A stretch of DNA of 64,000 bases, taken from contig NZ_CALIZG010000012.1 in NCBI RefSeq assembly GCF_938028775.1, positions 26,511-90,510 on the forward strand, in the 5' to 3' direction. A program made the position numbers and the translations under genes. Below are positions 1 to 8,309 of this stretch, in pieces. A model generated the notes under the pieces. That model had not been told where the DNA came from. It saw only the letters and a list, made by a program, of their open reading frames with translations, and ran no database searches. Position 1 is the stretch's first letter. Every line of letters starts with the position of its first letter. The DNA is from Mogibacterium diversum_A. GTDB taxonomy: Bacteria; Bacillota; Clostridia; Peptostreptococcales; Anaerovoracaceae.

Positions 1-746
1 ATGTATGATCCGTATGTTACAAGGATACCCATACCTAGTGATAGCGAGAAGAATACCTGACCGCCAGCTGCAGCAAGAACTGTTATCCAGCCTGTACCCT
101 TAAACACTTCGAAGTTAGGCTTAAACAGGAATGAGAGACCTGCAGAAGCACCAGGAAGTGTTACACTTCTGATGATGATAACAACTAGCATTACGAAAAG
201 TGCAGGCATAGCTACCTTGTTGAATTTTTCTATTCCTTCAGATAGACCACGTGCAACAACTATTATTGTTAAAACAAGGAATATAGCTGTATAAATTGCT
301 GACTGGGTCTGGTCTGCTGATAGTCTTGCAAAGTACTCAGGGCCAGATACACCGTTTACACCCCAGCTTGCGCCGAATAAATCTCCGAGATTCGCTATGG
401 TGTACTTCAGACAATATCCACCTAGATATGAATAGAATCCTAGTATGAAGAATGGAGCGAGTGCACCGAACCATCCTACGATCGTGTACTTCTTGCTCAC
501 CTCTCTATAAGCGAGGATGATGGAGCTGTGTGTCTTTCTTCCGAGAGAAAGCTCAGTCATAATCAGCACATATCCTGCGAATACCGCTAGCAATAAATAA
601 AGTATCAGGAAGGCGAAGCCTCCGTTCATTCCCAGCTTATACGGGAATCCCCACATGTTTCCTAGTCCTACGGCAGAACCGATAGCGGCTAGCATAAAGC
701 CCATCGAGCTACCCCAAGACTCTCTTTTTACTTCCTTTTTAGGCAT
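1..746 (-). CDS. Sodium-dependent neurotransmitter-symporter family (NSS/SNF) transporter, 3' end beyond window
   Basis: Reading leftwards from ATG at 746, 248 codons stay open to the window edge, so the C-terminus is missing. The start is backed by GGAGGAAC at 751-758. The N-terminus carries the NSS hallmark in TM1 (AAIGSAVGLGNMWGFPY, about residues 21-37), which in the family forms the Na+ and substrate site with an unwound helix. Several further hydrophobic helices follow. NSS proteins in bacteria import amino acids (often Trp, Tyr, Leu or Ala) with Na+; the substrate here cannot be read from sequence. Codons and style match the neighbouring housekeeping genes. Family assignment is secure, substrate unknown. 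Confidence 0.93.
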   Translation of the reverse strand, partial: MPKKEVKRESWGSSMGFMLAAIGSAVGLGNMWGFPYKLGMNGGFAFLILYLLLAVFAGYVLIMTELSLGRKTHSSIILAYREVSKKYTIVGWFGALAPFFILGFYSYLGGYCLKYTIANLGDLFGASWGVNGVSGPEYFARLSADQTQSAIYTAIFLVLTIIVVARGLSEGIEKFNKVAMPALFVMLVVIIIRSVTLPGASAGLSFLFKPNFEVFKGTGWITVLAAAGGQVFFSLSLGMGILVTYGSY

Positions 747-938
747 TTTTGTTCCTCCAATTAAATTTCTCTTTTTCGAATGTTGGTATTATACAAGAAA
801 ATTTGATATGTTGTCAACATAAACAAAAAATAAACTCAAATTATTGATAAAAATACAAATTTATTCTTTATTGCGTATAAAAAAATTATCATCAATAAAA
901 TATATCTAACTTCAGATAATAATGTTTTAATTTACCTG

Positions 939-967
939 TTGACACGCATAATAAGAGGTGCTAATAT
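939..967 (+). promoter_or_regulatory. Sigma-A promoter upstream of the amino acid ABC genes
   Basis: TTGACA at 939-944, a 17-bp spacer and TAATAT at 962-967. This near-consensus promoter points toward the substrate-binding protein gene and would give a leader of about 205 nt before its ATG at 1178. Confidence 0.6.
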
Positions 968-1177
968 TACATCATCACATTACTACTTCACTGTGCTAAA
1001 TTACAAAAGCGAAACAATTTAATGAGGTTTTCTCTATAAACTAAATGATGATTTTTATACATATTATATATGAAGGAAAAATGGTGGAGATTAAGCCTTA
1101 TGCGAACAAGTAGTGACGTATATATGGTAAACAATTTAGTGATTCATTTAAAATCAGAGATGTAATGGAGAGAAGCT
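968..1177 (+). other. Long 5' leader with a possible 31-codon leader ORF
   Basis: Between the predicted promoter and the SBP gene lies an AT-rich leader. An open frame at 1070-1165 would encode 31 residues starting MKEKWWRLSLMRTSS, with two adjacent Trp codons, but it lacks a clear ribosome site. No T-box motif or known riboswitch core was recognised. The rest of the 747-938 gap shows only AT-rich sequence. Confidence 0.25.
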
Positions 1178-2011
1178 ATGAAAAGTAAAATAATGAAAAA
1201 GAACATGATTAAATGCACAGCTCTTGTGTTAACTGTTATGACAGCAATAGGGCTTGCGGGATGTGGCAAGAATTCTAAATCTGACCTTGAGTATGTCAAG
1301 GATAAGGGGACTCTTGTTGTTGGCCTTGATGATACATTTGCGCCTATGGGATTTAGAGATAAGGATGACAAGCTTGTCGGATTTGATATTGACCTGGCTA
1401 GGGCTGTCACTAAGAAGATGGGTGTTAAGGTTAAGTTCCAGCCTATCGATTGGTCTGCTAAGGAAGGTGAACTTAAGGCTAAAAATATTGACTGCGTATG
1501 GAATGGCATGTCGGCAACTCCTGATAGACAAAAAAGCATGTCTTTATCAAATAAATATCTTAAGAATCGAATACTAATCATGTCGCTCGATCCAAATGTG
1601 AAGGTTAATAGTGCCGATGATCTTAAGAATATTAAAATCGGTACACAGGCTGATTCGTCAGCACTAGAGGCGATCAAGAAGAGTGACAAATACAAAGAGT
1701 TTAAGAACAATATTTCTGAATATAAGACTTATGACGAAGCTATTCTAGATATGAAGGCTGGCCGCATTAAGGCAGTTGCTATCGACGAGGTTTATGCGAT
1801 TTATAACAATAAGAACAAGGACAAGCTATATGAGTCGCCGTTTAACTTCGGTGCTGACTACTACGCTGTAGGTTTCCGAAAGGGAGATACCAAACTCACT
1901 AAAGAATTTAATAAGGCGTTTAAAGAAGTTATTGACAGCGGTGAAGCTCAGAAAATTAGTGAGAAGTGGTTCGGTAAAAACTTGGTTGTATTTGAGGGAT
2001 ACGATAAATAG
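1178..2011 (+). CDS. Polar amino acid ABC transporter substrate-binding lipoprotein
   Basis: 277-residue extracellular receptor of the SBP_bac_3 family. A signal peptide ends in lipobox LAGC with Cys29 as the predicted lipidated residue. The mature part starts with the typical KGTLVVGLDDTFAPMGF stretch (two-lobe ligand-binding fold) and contains the family pattern VGFDIDLARAVTKKMGVKV. It captures an amino acid and hands it to the permease encoded next at 2087; no ATPase gene is present in this cluster, so the ATPase must be supplied from elsewhere. Start chosen at ATG 1178 with GGAG at 1167-1170. A strong promoter lies 210 bp upstream. The aminotransferase gene downstream suggests the imported amino acid is transaminated, which is inference. 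Confidence 0.93.
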   Translation: MKSKIMKKNMIKCTALVLTVMTAIGLAGCGKNSKSDLEYVKDKGTLVVGLDDTFAPMGFRDKDDKLVGFDIDLARAVTKKMGVKVKFQPIDWSAKEGELKAKNIDCVWNGMSATPDRQKSMSLSNKYLKNRILIMSLDPNVKVNSADDLKNIKIGTQADSSALEAIKKSDKYKEFKNNISEYKTYDEAILDMKAGRIKAVAIDEVYAIYNNKNKDKLYESPFNFGADYYAVGFRKGDTKLTKEFNKAFKEVIDSGEAQKISEKWFGKNLVVFEGYDK

Positions 2012-2040
2012 GAATATTGTTAGCATTTGGAGTTTGAATA

Positions 2041-2063
2041 GCCAATGCCTAGCTGGCATTGGC
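2041..2063 (+). other. Intercistronic mRNA hairpin between receptor and permease genes
   Basis: Perfect 9-bp inverted repeat GCCAATGCC (2041-2049), loop TAGCT, GGCATTGGC (2055-2063), not followed by a T-tract. Placed 24-30 nt before the permease start. Such structures often protect the receptor part of an ABC operon transcript and keep receptor levels above permease levels; that role is inferred. Confidence 0.6.
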
Positions 2064-2086
2064 TATAGATATTGAAGGAGATTATG

Positions 2087-2728
2087 ATGGCTTACGTAAA
2101 GGAGATTTTGCCTGTATTGATGAGTGGAGCGATGATATCGCTTAAGCTATTTGCGCTTACATTGATTTTGTCACTACCGCTTGGACTACCTGTATGCCTC
2201 GGAGAACAAAGCAAAATCGCACCAGTAAGGTGGATATGTAAGACTTTCGTCTTTATATTTAGAGGAACACCGCTTATGCTTCAATTGTTTTTCTTTTATT
2301 TCTTCTTTCCTATCCAGCTTGGGATTCGTATGGAGGCATTTCCAACGGCTGTGCTTACGTTCGCAATAAACTATGCTGCATACTTTGCAGAGATTTATAG
2401 AGGTGGATTTAACAGCATAGATAAAGGACAGTATGAGGCTGCATATTCTCTAGGGTTCACACAGAGACAAACTCTAACTAAGGTAGTGATACCGCAAATG
2501 TTCCGTATAGTAATTCCACCGATTTCAAATGAGGTAATCACGCTTATCAAGGATACCGCCCTCGCTTCAACAATCACGTTAGCTGAGATGATGAAGGTGT
2601 CTCAAGGAATTGTCAACCGTGATGGCACACTCATCCCATATGTAATGGCAGCAGGTATATATCTGTTATTTACATTTGTCATGACTCTTGGACTAGGAAG
2701 GGCGGAAGCAAAGTATTCACAGTACTAA
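2087..2728 (+). CDS. Polar amino acid ABC transporter permease (HisM/GlnP type)
   Basis: 213-residue inner-membrane subunit of a His/Glu/Gln/Arg-type importer. It contains about five hydrophobic helices and the EAA-type loop that docks the ATPase: EAAYSLGFTQRQTLTKVVIPQ (first 20 residues or so of the conserved cytoplasmic loop). RGTPLMLQLFFFYF near residue 65 is typical of the family. A TTG codon at 2072 opens the longest frame, but AAGGAG at 2075-2080 lies inside it, so ATG 2087 (spacing 6) or ATG 2084 is the real start. It forms a unit with the receptor at 1178. The ATPase partner is missing locally. Confidence 0.92.
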   Translation: MAYVKEILPVLMSGAMISLKLFALTLILSLPLGLPVCLGEQSKIAPVRWICKTFVFIFRGTPLMLQLFFFYFFFPIQLGIRMEAFPTAVLTFAINYAAYFAEIYRGGFNSIDKGQYEAAYSLGFTQRQTLTKVVIPQMFRIVIPPISNEVITLIKDTALASTITLAEMMKVSQGIVNRDGTLIPYVMAAGIYLLFTFVMTLGLGRAEAKYSQY

Positions 2729-2810
2729 AAGGTATTTGTTTTTTAATCAGCACGATAATAAAATTAAAAGTTATTGTTTGTATCCAAATGAGTACAAAGC
2801 AATTAAGTTG

Positions 2811-2819
2811 TGCTACAAT
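2811..2819 (+). promoter_or_regulatory. Candidate extended -10 promoter before the aminotransferase
   Basis: TGCTACAAT fits an extended -10 element. No good -35 was found at the right distance. It lies 52 bp before the aminotransferase start and could allow separate expression from the ABC genes. Confidence 0.3.
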
Positions 2820-2870
2820 ATAAATAATTCAGAAAATAATTATTTATTTTTACAGAAAGAGATGCGGAGT

Positions 2871-4073
2871 ATGAAATTAAGCAGAAATTCACAGGCGATG
2901 GAGTTCTCGCCAATCAGAAAGTTCAGCCCTATTGCAACTGAAGTAAAAAAGTCTGGTGTAAAGGTTTACCATCTTAATATCGGACAGCCTGATGTAAAGA
3001 CTCCTGATTGTTTTATGGATGCCATTCGTGCATTTGACGCAGACGTTCTTATGTACCAGCAGTCTCAGGGAGATATCAAGTTCTTAGAGTCCATTTGTGA
3101 TTACTATAAGAGAGAATATGATGTCGAGTATAAGCCAACTGATATCGTTGTTACAATGGGCGCATCTGAAGCTCTCACTATGACATTTACGACGATACTC
3201 GATCCTGGTGATGAGATACTAATTGCTGAGCCTTTTTACAGCAATTACCAGACGTTTGTACTTATGATCGGCGGTGTTATTAAGCCTATCCCAACAAGCT
3301 CAAAGGATGGATATCGCTATGCATCTAAGGAGAAGCTTGAGTCAGCTCTAACTGAGAAGACGAAGGCAATTGTCTGTATAAACCCGGGTAATCCAACTGG
3401 ACTTGCACTAACTGCTGAAGAGATGGATGTCGTTGCAGATTTCGCTATTAAGCATGACCTTTGGCTTATCGCTGATGAGGCATATAGAGAGTACGTGTAT
3501 GATGGTATGAAGCCGCGCAGCTTTGCAAATATAGATAGACTCAAGGATAACTTAATTGTAATCGATTCGGTGTCTAAGAGATTTTCCGCATGTGGAGCTA
3601 GAATCGGATTTGTAGCGTCTAAGAATGAAGAATTCATGACAGGAATAATCAAGCTTGCACAATCAAGACTTTGTGTATCTACACTAGAGCAGATCGGATC
3701 GACTGAGCTATTTAAGCTCCCTAGTTCATACTATGAAGAGATGAAAGAGGAGTATTGCAAGAGAAGGGATGCCGCTTATGAGGAGATTATGCAAATACCT
3801 GATGTAATCTGTCACAAACCTGGTGGAGCATTCTATATGATGATTGATCTACCAATTGAAGATGCTGAAGACTTCCTTATGTTCCTACTTACTGAATATA
3901 GAGATAATAACGAGACAGTTATGTTCGCACCTGCGGGTGGATTCTATGGAACGCCTGGTAAGGGCAAGAGCGAGATTAGAATTGCTTACGTGCTTGAGAG
4001 TGGATATATTAAGAGAGCTTGTCAATTGATTCGAACTGGCCTCGAGGCTTATAAGGCTAAGATATCCAAGTAA
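2871..4073 (+). CDS. PLP-dependent aminotransferase, class I/II (aspartate aminotransferase-like)
   Basis: 400-residue cytoplasmic fold-type I aminotransferase that moves the amino group between an amino acid and a 2-oxo acid. Visible motifs: NPGNPTG at 171-177, ADEAY at 201-205 (Asp binds the pyridine nitrogen of PLP), Schiff-base Lys236 in SVSKRFS, and the phosphate-binding Arg in GARIG (244). The open frame extends upstream to 2736 but that part is low-complexity and AT-rich; ATG 2871 starts a normal N-terminus with AAAGAG about 9 nt upstream. ATG 2862 is an alternative. It follows the amino acid transporter genes and ends at a terminator. Exact substrate is not evident. Confidence 0.92.
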   Translation: MKLSRNSQAMEFSPIRKFSPIATEVKKSGVKVYHLNIGQPDVKTPDCFMDAIRAFDADVLMYQQSQGDIKFLESICDYYKREYDVEYKPTDIVVTMGASEALTMTFTTILDPGDEILIAEPFYSNYQTFVLMIGGVIKPIPTSSKDGYRYASKEKLESALTEKTKAIVCINPGNPTGLALTAEEMDVVADFAIKHDLWLIADEAYREYVYDGMKPRSFANIDRLKDNLIVIDSVSKRFSACGARIGFVASKNEEFMTGIIKLAQSRLCVSTLEQIGSTELFKLPSSYYEEMKEEYCKRRDAAYEEIMQIPDVICHKPGGAFYMMIDLPIEDAEDFLMFLLTEYRDNNETVMFAPAGGFYGTPGKGKSEIRIAYVLESGYIKRACQLIRTGLEAYKAKISK

Positions 4074-4124
4074 CTTAGTTTATAAATGATATATGATAGA
4101 CTTACATATATACTATTCAGCCGA

Positions 4125-4153
4125 GACCGCTTCCGTGAGGGAGCGGTCTTTTA
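4125..4153 (+). terminator. Rho-independent terminator after the aminotransferase
   Basis: GACCGCTTCC (4125-4134), loop GTGA, GGGAGCGGTC (4139-4148), then TTTTATT. Ten-bp stem with one T-G pair. Confidence 0.9.
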
Positions 4154-4273
4154 TTGGTTTTTATATGATTACTAATTATATAAACTCGATTAAGAGTGTA
4201 TAATAAAACAATATATTTAAATAAAAAATGATTTAAGTCTTAGAAAATATAGGGAGACTCATAGAGTAGGTAG

Positions 4274-6637
4274 ATGGCGAAGGTTAACAGTAAACGAAAA
4301 AATATAAATGGTAATGATATAGAGCTCCTGGTTCCAGCTGGAGGTAGAGAGCAGTTTCTGGCTGCGGTAGAGAATGGGGCAGATGCGATATATGTTGGCG
4401 GTCAGTTCTTTAATGCGCGTGCTGGTGCTCAGAATTTCAATAACGATGAATTAGTGCTAGCGCTAGATTATGCTCATAAGAGAGGTGTAAAGGTTTATGT
4501 TACTATGAATACCTTGCTAAGTGATGACGAGCTTGAACCAGCGCTTAGATACGCTTCATTTCTGCATGATTCTGGAGTTGATGCTATTATAGTGCAGGAT
4601 CTTGGACTCGGGGAGCTAGTGCATAGAGCGCTTCCAGACCTTGAGCTACATATGTCTACACAAGCGACGATTACTGATGTGGGGAGCGCAAAGGTAGCTC
4701 ACGAGCTCGGTTATAAGCGAATTGTGGTAGCTCGTGAGCTGGCCCTGCCAGAAATCACTGACATATGCAGGGCCGGATCAGATGGCGCATCAGACTTTGA
4801 AGTCGAGGTGTTCGTACACGGCGCCATCTGCATCTGCTACTCCGGCCAGTGCCAGTTCAGCAGATACTATGGCGGCCGGAGTGGCAATCGGGGAAGCTGC
4901 GCGCAGCCCTGCCGCCTCGCTTATACGAGCTATGGCGAGGGCGGCAGGCGGCTCGTGGCGGCGAGCCACCCGATGAGCCCGCGCGACATGTGCCTGCTCG
5001 ATCAGCTAGGTGGGCTCATCGATGCTGGCGCAACTTCCTTCAAAATCGAGGGTAGGCTGAAGTCAGCCGAGTATGTAGCAATTGTGACTTCTATATATCG
5101 AAAATACATAGATATGTACCTACAGGAAGGATATATAGAAGTTTCTGATGAAGATCGAGATGCGTTGCTGCAGATATTTAATAGAGGAGAGTTCACTGAT
5201 GCATATCTGAGAGGTGAAAGTGGAGAGTCTCTCATGTCCGGAGACATAGTCAAGAACCAAGGTATAGAGATAGGTAGAGTCGTTGCTACCAAGAAGGGCT
5301 CTACACTAGTGGATATAGAGGTCACTAGTGAACCAGCGATTGGAGATGGAGCCGAGATATATGGCAGCGGCGATGCTCCGCTATCTAGTACAGTGATGAG
5401 TTATGTGAAGGAACTGGGGCCTAATAGATATAGAGTTGGAGATTTTAGAGGCAGTATAACAGTTGGTGATACAGTGCGAAGGACCTCTAAGAAGTCTCAG
5501 CTTGAAGCTGCGAGGCAGTCATATAGAGGGGCGACCTTCTTTGAAGATGAGGATGCTAGAAAGGTTAAACGCCGCCGCAAGATCGATATGACCTTAAATA
5601 TAGAAGGGAATATGCTTGTGCTTAAAGCGCACACAGTAAGGCTGGCGGACGATGACAGATGGCCTAGCTGCATAGAGAAGAGCGTAAGTGTGGAAGCTGG
5701 ACCTTTTGACTTCGATTATGATAGCCCAACGCCACTTGATAGATACAAGTCAGCACTCTCTAAGACTGGTAATACCACATTTGAACTCTGTGAACTCAGG
5801 ATAATAGGCGATTCTCAGATAAGGGTAAAGACTTCAGAGTTAAATTCGCTTCGCAGATACTGTCTATCTGAACTTAGTAAGGCACTGGAGTTTAGAAGAG
5901 ATAGCCGTGATATAGGAGAGGCGGTTTCTAGGCTTCATGAAGTAATAGACCAATATTGTGAAGCAAATAGAGGGCAGCAAAAAGGCAAGCATCAAGAACC
6001 ACAAACCTTTGAACTGTATTTTAGCAGCATGGGAGATTGGCGCACCTTCGAGGCGGATGGTGGGGCTACGAGTCTTAACTCGATAAATGACGATGCTACA
6101 GGATTCTCCTTTAAGGCTCTACTACCGATGGCAGGGATAGTGACTGAATTGTATATAGATGGTGAGCCTTTGCCACCAGAAATAGTCCCTTATATAGGAA
6201 GCGTGACAAGGGGACGCGAGGAACAGATTTTGCAGGAGAACTATGAATTGGTTGTAAAGCTTGCGCTTATGCGGGGGATATTCGTGTCAAATCTCGGTTG
6301 GCTTAACAAAATGGTCGGAATAGGGGCTGATGTTACCGCTGATTTTGGGCTGAATGCTTATAATCACATGAGCGTGCAAGTGCTTAAGGCACTTGGAGCG
6401 AGTGATGTCCGCTGGAGCCTAGAGAAGGCTGGAGTTTCGGAAGGGAACTACCCTCTGATGCAGACTGAACACAAATTCACTGCTGCTAGGCTAAAGAGCA
6501 GGCGTGAACATGATGTTAGGATTCTTAATAACGAGTTCAGTAGTCAGTCGGTCGTGCTACCTCATGGAGATGATAGCGATATAGGAGAACGAGTGATTAA
6601 ATGCTTGCATGAAGGTCATTTTAGGCTATATGTTTAG
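4274..6637 (+). CDS. Peptidase U32 family protein with DUF3656-like C-terminus (RlhA-like)
   Basis: 787-residue cytoplasmic protein. The N-terminal half is a TIM-barrel-like U32 domain (ELLVPAGGREQFLAAVENGADAIYVGG, split here at its start, residues 18-44 or so). The U32 signature with conserved Cys residues lies at about 177-215 (FVHGAICICYSGQCQ and GNRGSCAQPCR). Length and the long C-terminal region fit the DUF3656-containing subgroup that includes E. coli RlhA, a 23S rRNA C2501 hydroxylase needing prephenate and iron; older annotation calls these collagenase-like proteases. An RNA-modification role is the better guess. Oddity: codons for residues 177-256 are far more GC-rich than the rest of the gene (see findings). 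Monocistronic, with a terminator upstream at 4125. Confidence 0.9.
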   Translation: MAKVNSKRKNINGNDIELLVPAGGREQFLAAVENGADAIYVGGQFFNARAGAQNFNNDELVLALDYAHKRGVKVYVTMNTLLSDDELEPALRYASFLHDSGVDAIIVQDLGLGELVHRALPDLELHMSTQATITDVGSAKVAHELGYKRIVVARELALPEITDICRAGSDGASDFEVEVFVHGAICICYSGQCQFSRYYGGRSGNRGSCAQPCRLAYTSYGEGGRRLVAASHPMSPRDMCLLDQLGGLIDAGATSFKIEGRLKSAEYVAIVTSIYRKYIDMYLQEGYIEVSDEDRDALLQIFNRGEFTDAYLRGESGESLMSGDIVKNQGIEIGRVVATKKGSTLVDIEVTSEPAIGDGAEIYGSGDAPLSSTVMSYVKELGPNRYRVGDFRGSITVGDTVRRTSKKSQLEAARQSYRGATFFEDEDARKVKRRRKIDMTLNIEGNMLVLKAHTVRLADDDRWPSCIEKSVSVEAGPFDFDYDSPTPLDRYKSALSKTGNTTFELCELRIIGDSQIRVKTSELNSLRRYCLSELSKALEFRRDSRDIGEAVSRLHEVIDQYCEANRGQQKGKHQEPQTFELYFSSMGDWRTFEADGGATSLNSINDDATGFSFKALLPMAGIVTELYIDGEPLPPEIVPYIGSVTRGREEQILQENYELVVKLALMRGIFVSNLGWLNKMVGIGADVTADFGLNAYNHMSVQVLKALGASDVRWSLEKAGVSEGNYPLMQTEHKFTAARLKSRREHDVRILNNEFSSQSVVLPHGDDSDIGERVIKCLHEGHFRLYV

Positions 6638-6730
6638 AACAATATCGTAGTATCACTTCGTGCACTTAATTTTATAATTCGTTTGAAGGATACTGGGCAC
6701 AAGCATATAATTACAGTTTGGAGAAAAGAT

Positions 6731-7114
6731 ATGGATACAGGAATCAAATGTTATAAAGAAATTACTGTGACGAAGGAGCTCACGGCAATAAGTTTGGGAA
6801 GTGGCGATCTCGAGGTATATGCGACGCCTGCAATGATCGCACTCATGGAGGAAACCGCGTCTGAATCCGTGAAGCCTACACTTGAGGTAGGTCAAGGCTC
6901 TGTCGGAACGTGTATCGCGATTAAACATCTTGCTGCCACACCAATCGGTATGCGCGTGAGATGTGAATCTGAGTTAGTCGAAGTGGATGGTCGCAGATTG
7001 GTGTTTAATATTACAGCATATGATGAGAAAGATAAGATCGGAGAGGGTACCCACGAAAGGTTTATAATCTCTAATGATAAGTTCCAGAGCAAGGTTAATA
7101 GCAAATTAATATAA
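6731..7114 (+). CDS. Hotdog-fold thioesterase, FlK-like
   Basis: 127-residue cytoplasmic protein related to the fluoroacetyl-CoA thioesterase (FlK) group of single hotdog-domain acyl-CoA thioesterases. Recognisable parts are TPAMIALMEETASESVKP, the helix that carries the catalytic Thr/Glu in this group, and VGTCIAIKHLAATPIGMRV, the central strand with His. It probably removes a small acyl group from CoA. The longest frame begins at TTG 6683, but GGAG at 6720-6723 lies 7 nt before ATG 6731, which I use. The adjacent genes (U32 protein, cation transporter) give no clear pathway. Confidence 0.85.
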   Translation: MDTGIKCYKEITVTKELTAISLGSGDLEVYATPAMIALMEETASESVKPTLEVGQGSVGTCIAIKHLAATPIGMRVRCESELVEVDGRRLVFNITAYDEKDKIGEGTHERFIISNDKFQSKVNSKLI

Positions 7115-7168
7115 CACACTAGAAGTCTGATATACTGGCGGATAACTATGCTGCAAATGAGGTATGAA

Positions 7169-8287
7169 ATGAACGAAAAGACTAATAGAAATGGAATAAT
7201 CATCAGGACTAGCATCATCGGCATAATTGCCAATGTGGTTTTGGCAGGATTCAAGGCAGTCATAGGAACTGCTACAAACTCTATTGCTATCGTCATGGAT
7301 GCTCTGAATAATCTGAGTGATGCATTATCCTCTATTATCACGATTGTGGGAACTCGGCTTGCTGGCAAGGCTCCAGACAGGAATCACCCAATGGGACATG
7401 GAAGATATGAAGACCTTACAGCTATGGTAATCGCGGTAATCGTCCTGTATGCTGGCATTACAGCTTTTCAAGAGTCGTTGAAGAATATTTTAAGCCCAGA
7501 GACACCGTCATATTCGAATATCTCGCTGGTCATTGTAGGAGCTGCGGTTGCTGTAAAGCTGTTGCTTGGAAGATATGTAAAGTCAGTTGGAACCAAGGTT
7601 AACTCAGAATCACTTATAGCATCGGGAAGTGATGCACTATTTGATTCTATTATCTCGATTTCCACACTAGTAGCTGCAGGGATATACATTGTGTCTGGTG
7701 TAAGTCTCGAGGCATATCTAGGTGCGCTTATCGCTGTATTTATCATTAAAGCCGGAATAGATATGCTTCGCGAGAACATAAGTAAGATTCTAGGTGAGAG
7801 AGCCGATAGCAGACTTACGAAAGAAATCAAAGATACAATCCTAGAGATAGATGGGATAAATGGGGCATACGATCTGCTCCTTCATAACTATGGACCTAAT
7901 ACTGTGATCGGAGAGATTCATATTGAGGTGCCAGATACAGTTACTGCCGCTACGATTGATGAGCTGACGAGACAGATTCAGGAAAAGGTTTATAATAAAT
8001 ACGGCATTGCCATTGCTACAGTCGGTGTATATTCGATGAATACGACTGATGATAAGGCGCTCAGAATCAAGAGCGATATCACGAGGCTCGTGATGTCGGA
8101 GGAGTTTGTGCTTCAGATGCACGGCTTTTATCTTGATGAAGAGAAGATGCTGATGCTATTCGATATAATTGTGGACTTCGACGCCCCAGACAGGATGCAG
8201 GTTCGCGATAATATACTAGATAAGATTAAGTCCAAATACCCAGAATACGAAGTGAAAATCACACTTGATCTGGATATAAGTGATTGA
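7169..8287 (+). CDS. Cation diffusion facilitator (CDF) family transporter
   Basis: 372-residue membrane protein exporting divalent metal ions in exchange for protons. Six hydrophobic segments are followed by a cytoplasmic C-terminal domain (from about 205). Metal-site features: MDALNNLSD in TM2 (Asp, Asn, Asp), the loop HPMGHGRYE, and SGSDALFDS in TM5. The Asn/Asp TM2 pattern resembles Mn/Fe-type CDFs more than Zn types, which have His; this is inference. Start set at ATG 7169 after GAGG (7159-7162); ATG 7148 upstream is in frame but has a poor ribosome site. The gene is 22 bp from the next transporter gene, suggesting co-transcription. Confidence 0.92.
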   Translation: MNEKTNRNGIIIRTSIIGIIANVVLAGFKAVIGTATNSIAIVMDALNNLSDALSSIITIVGTRLAGKAPDRNHPMGHGRYEDLTAMVIAVIVLYAGITAFQESLKNILSPETPSYSNISLVIVGAAVAVKLLLGRYVKSVGTKVNSESLIASGSDALFDSIISISTLVAAGIYIVSGVSLEAYLGALIAVFIIKAGIDMLRENISKILGERADSRLTKEIKDTILEIDGINGAYDLLLHNYGPNTVIGEIHIEVPDTVTAATIDELTRQIQEKVYNKYGIAIATVGVYSMNTTDDKALRIKSDITRLVMSEEFVLQMHGFYLDEEKMLMLFDIIVDFDAPDRMQVRDNILDKIKSKYPEYEVKITLDLDISD

Positions 8288-8309
8288 TCAAAGCGTAAGG
8301 GGGTAAGGA

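Noticed and set aside
1144..1710. 188-codon minus-strand frame over the ABC receptor gene
   Set aside because: Antisense shadow of a gene with clear lipobox and family motifs; no ribosome site.
2736..2870. N-terminal extension of the aminotransferase
   Set aside because: The added residues are low complexity and absent from normal family members; a start at 2871 gives standard length.
4734..5325. Several extra open frames within the U32 gene
   Set aside because: They arise because the GC-rich patch lacks stop codons in other frames; the U32 motifs fix the true frame.
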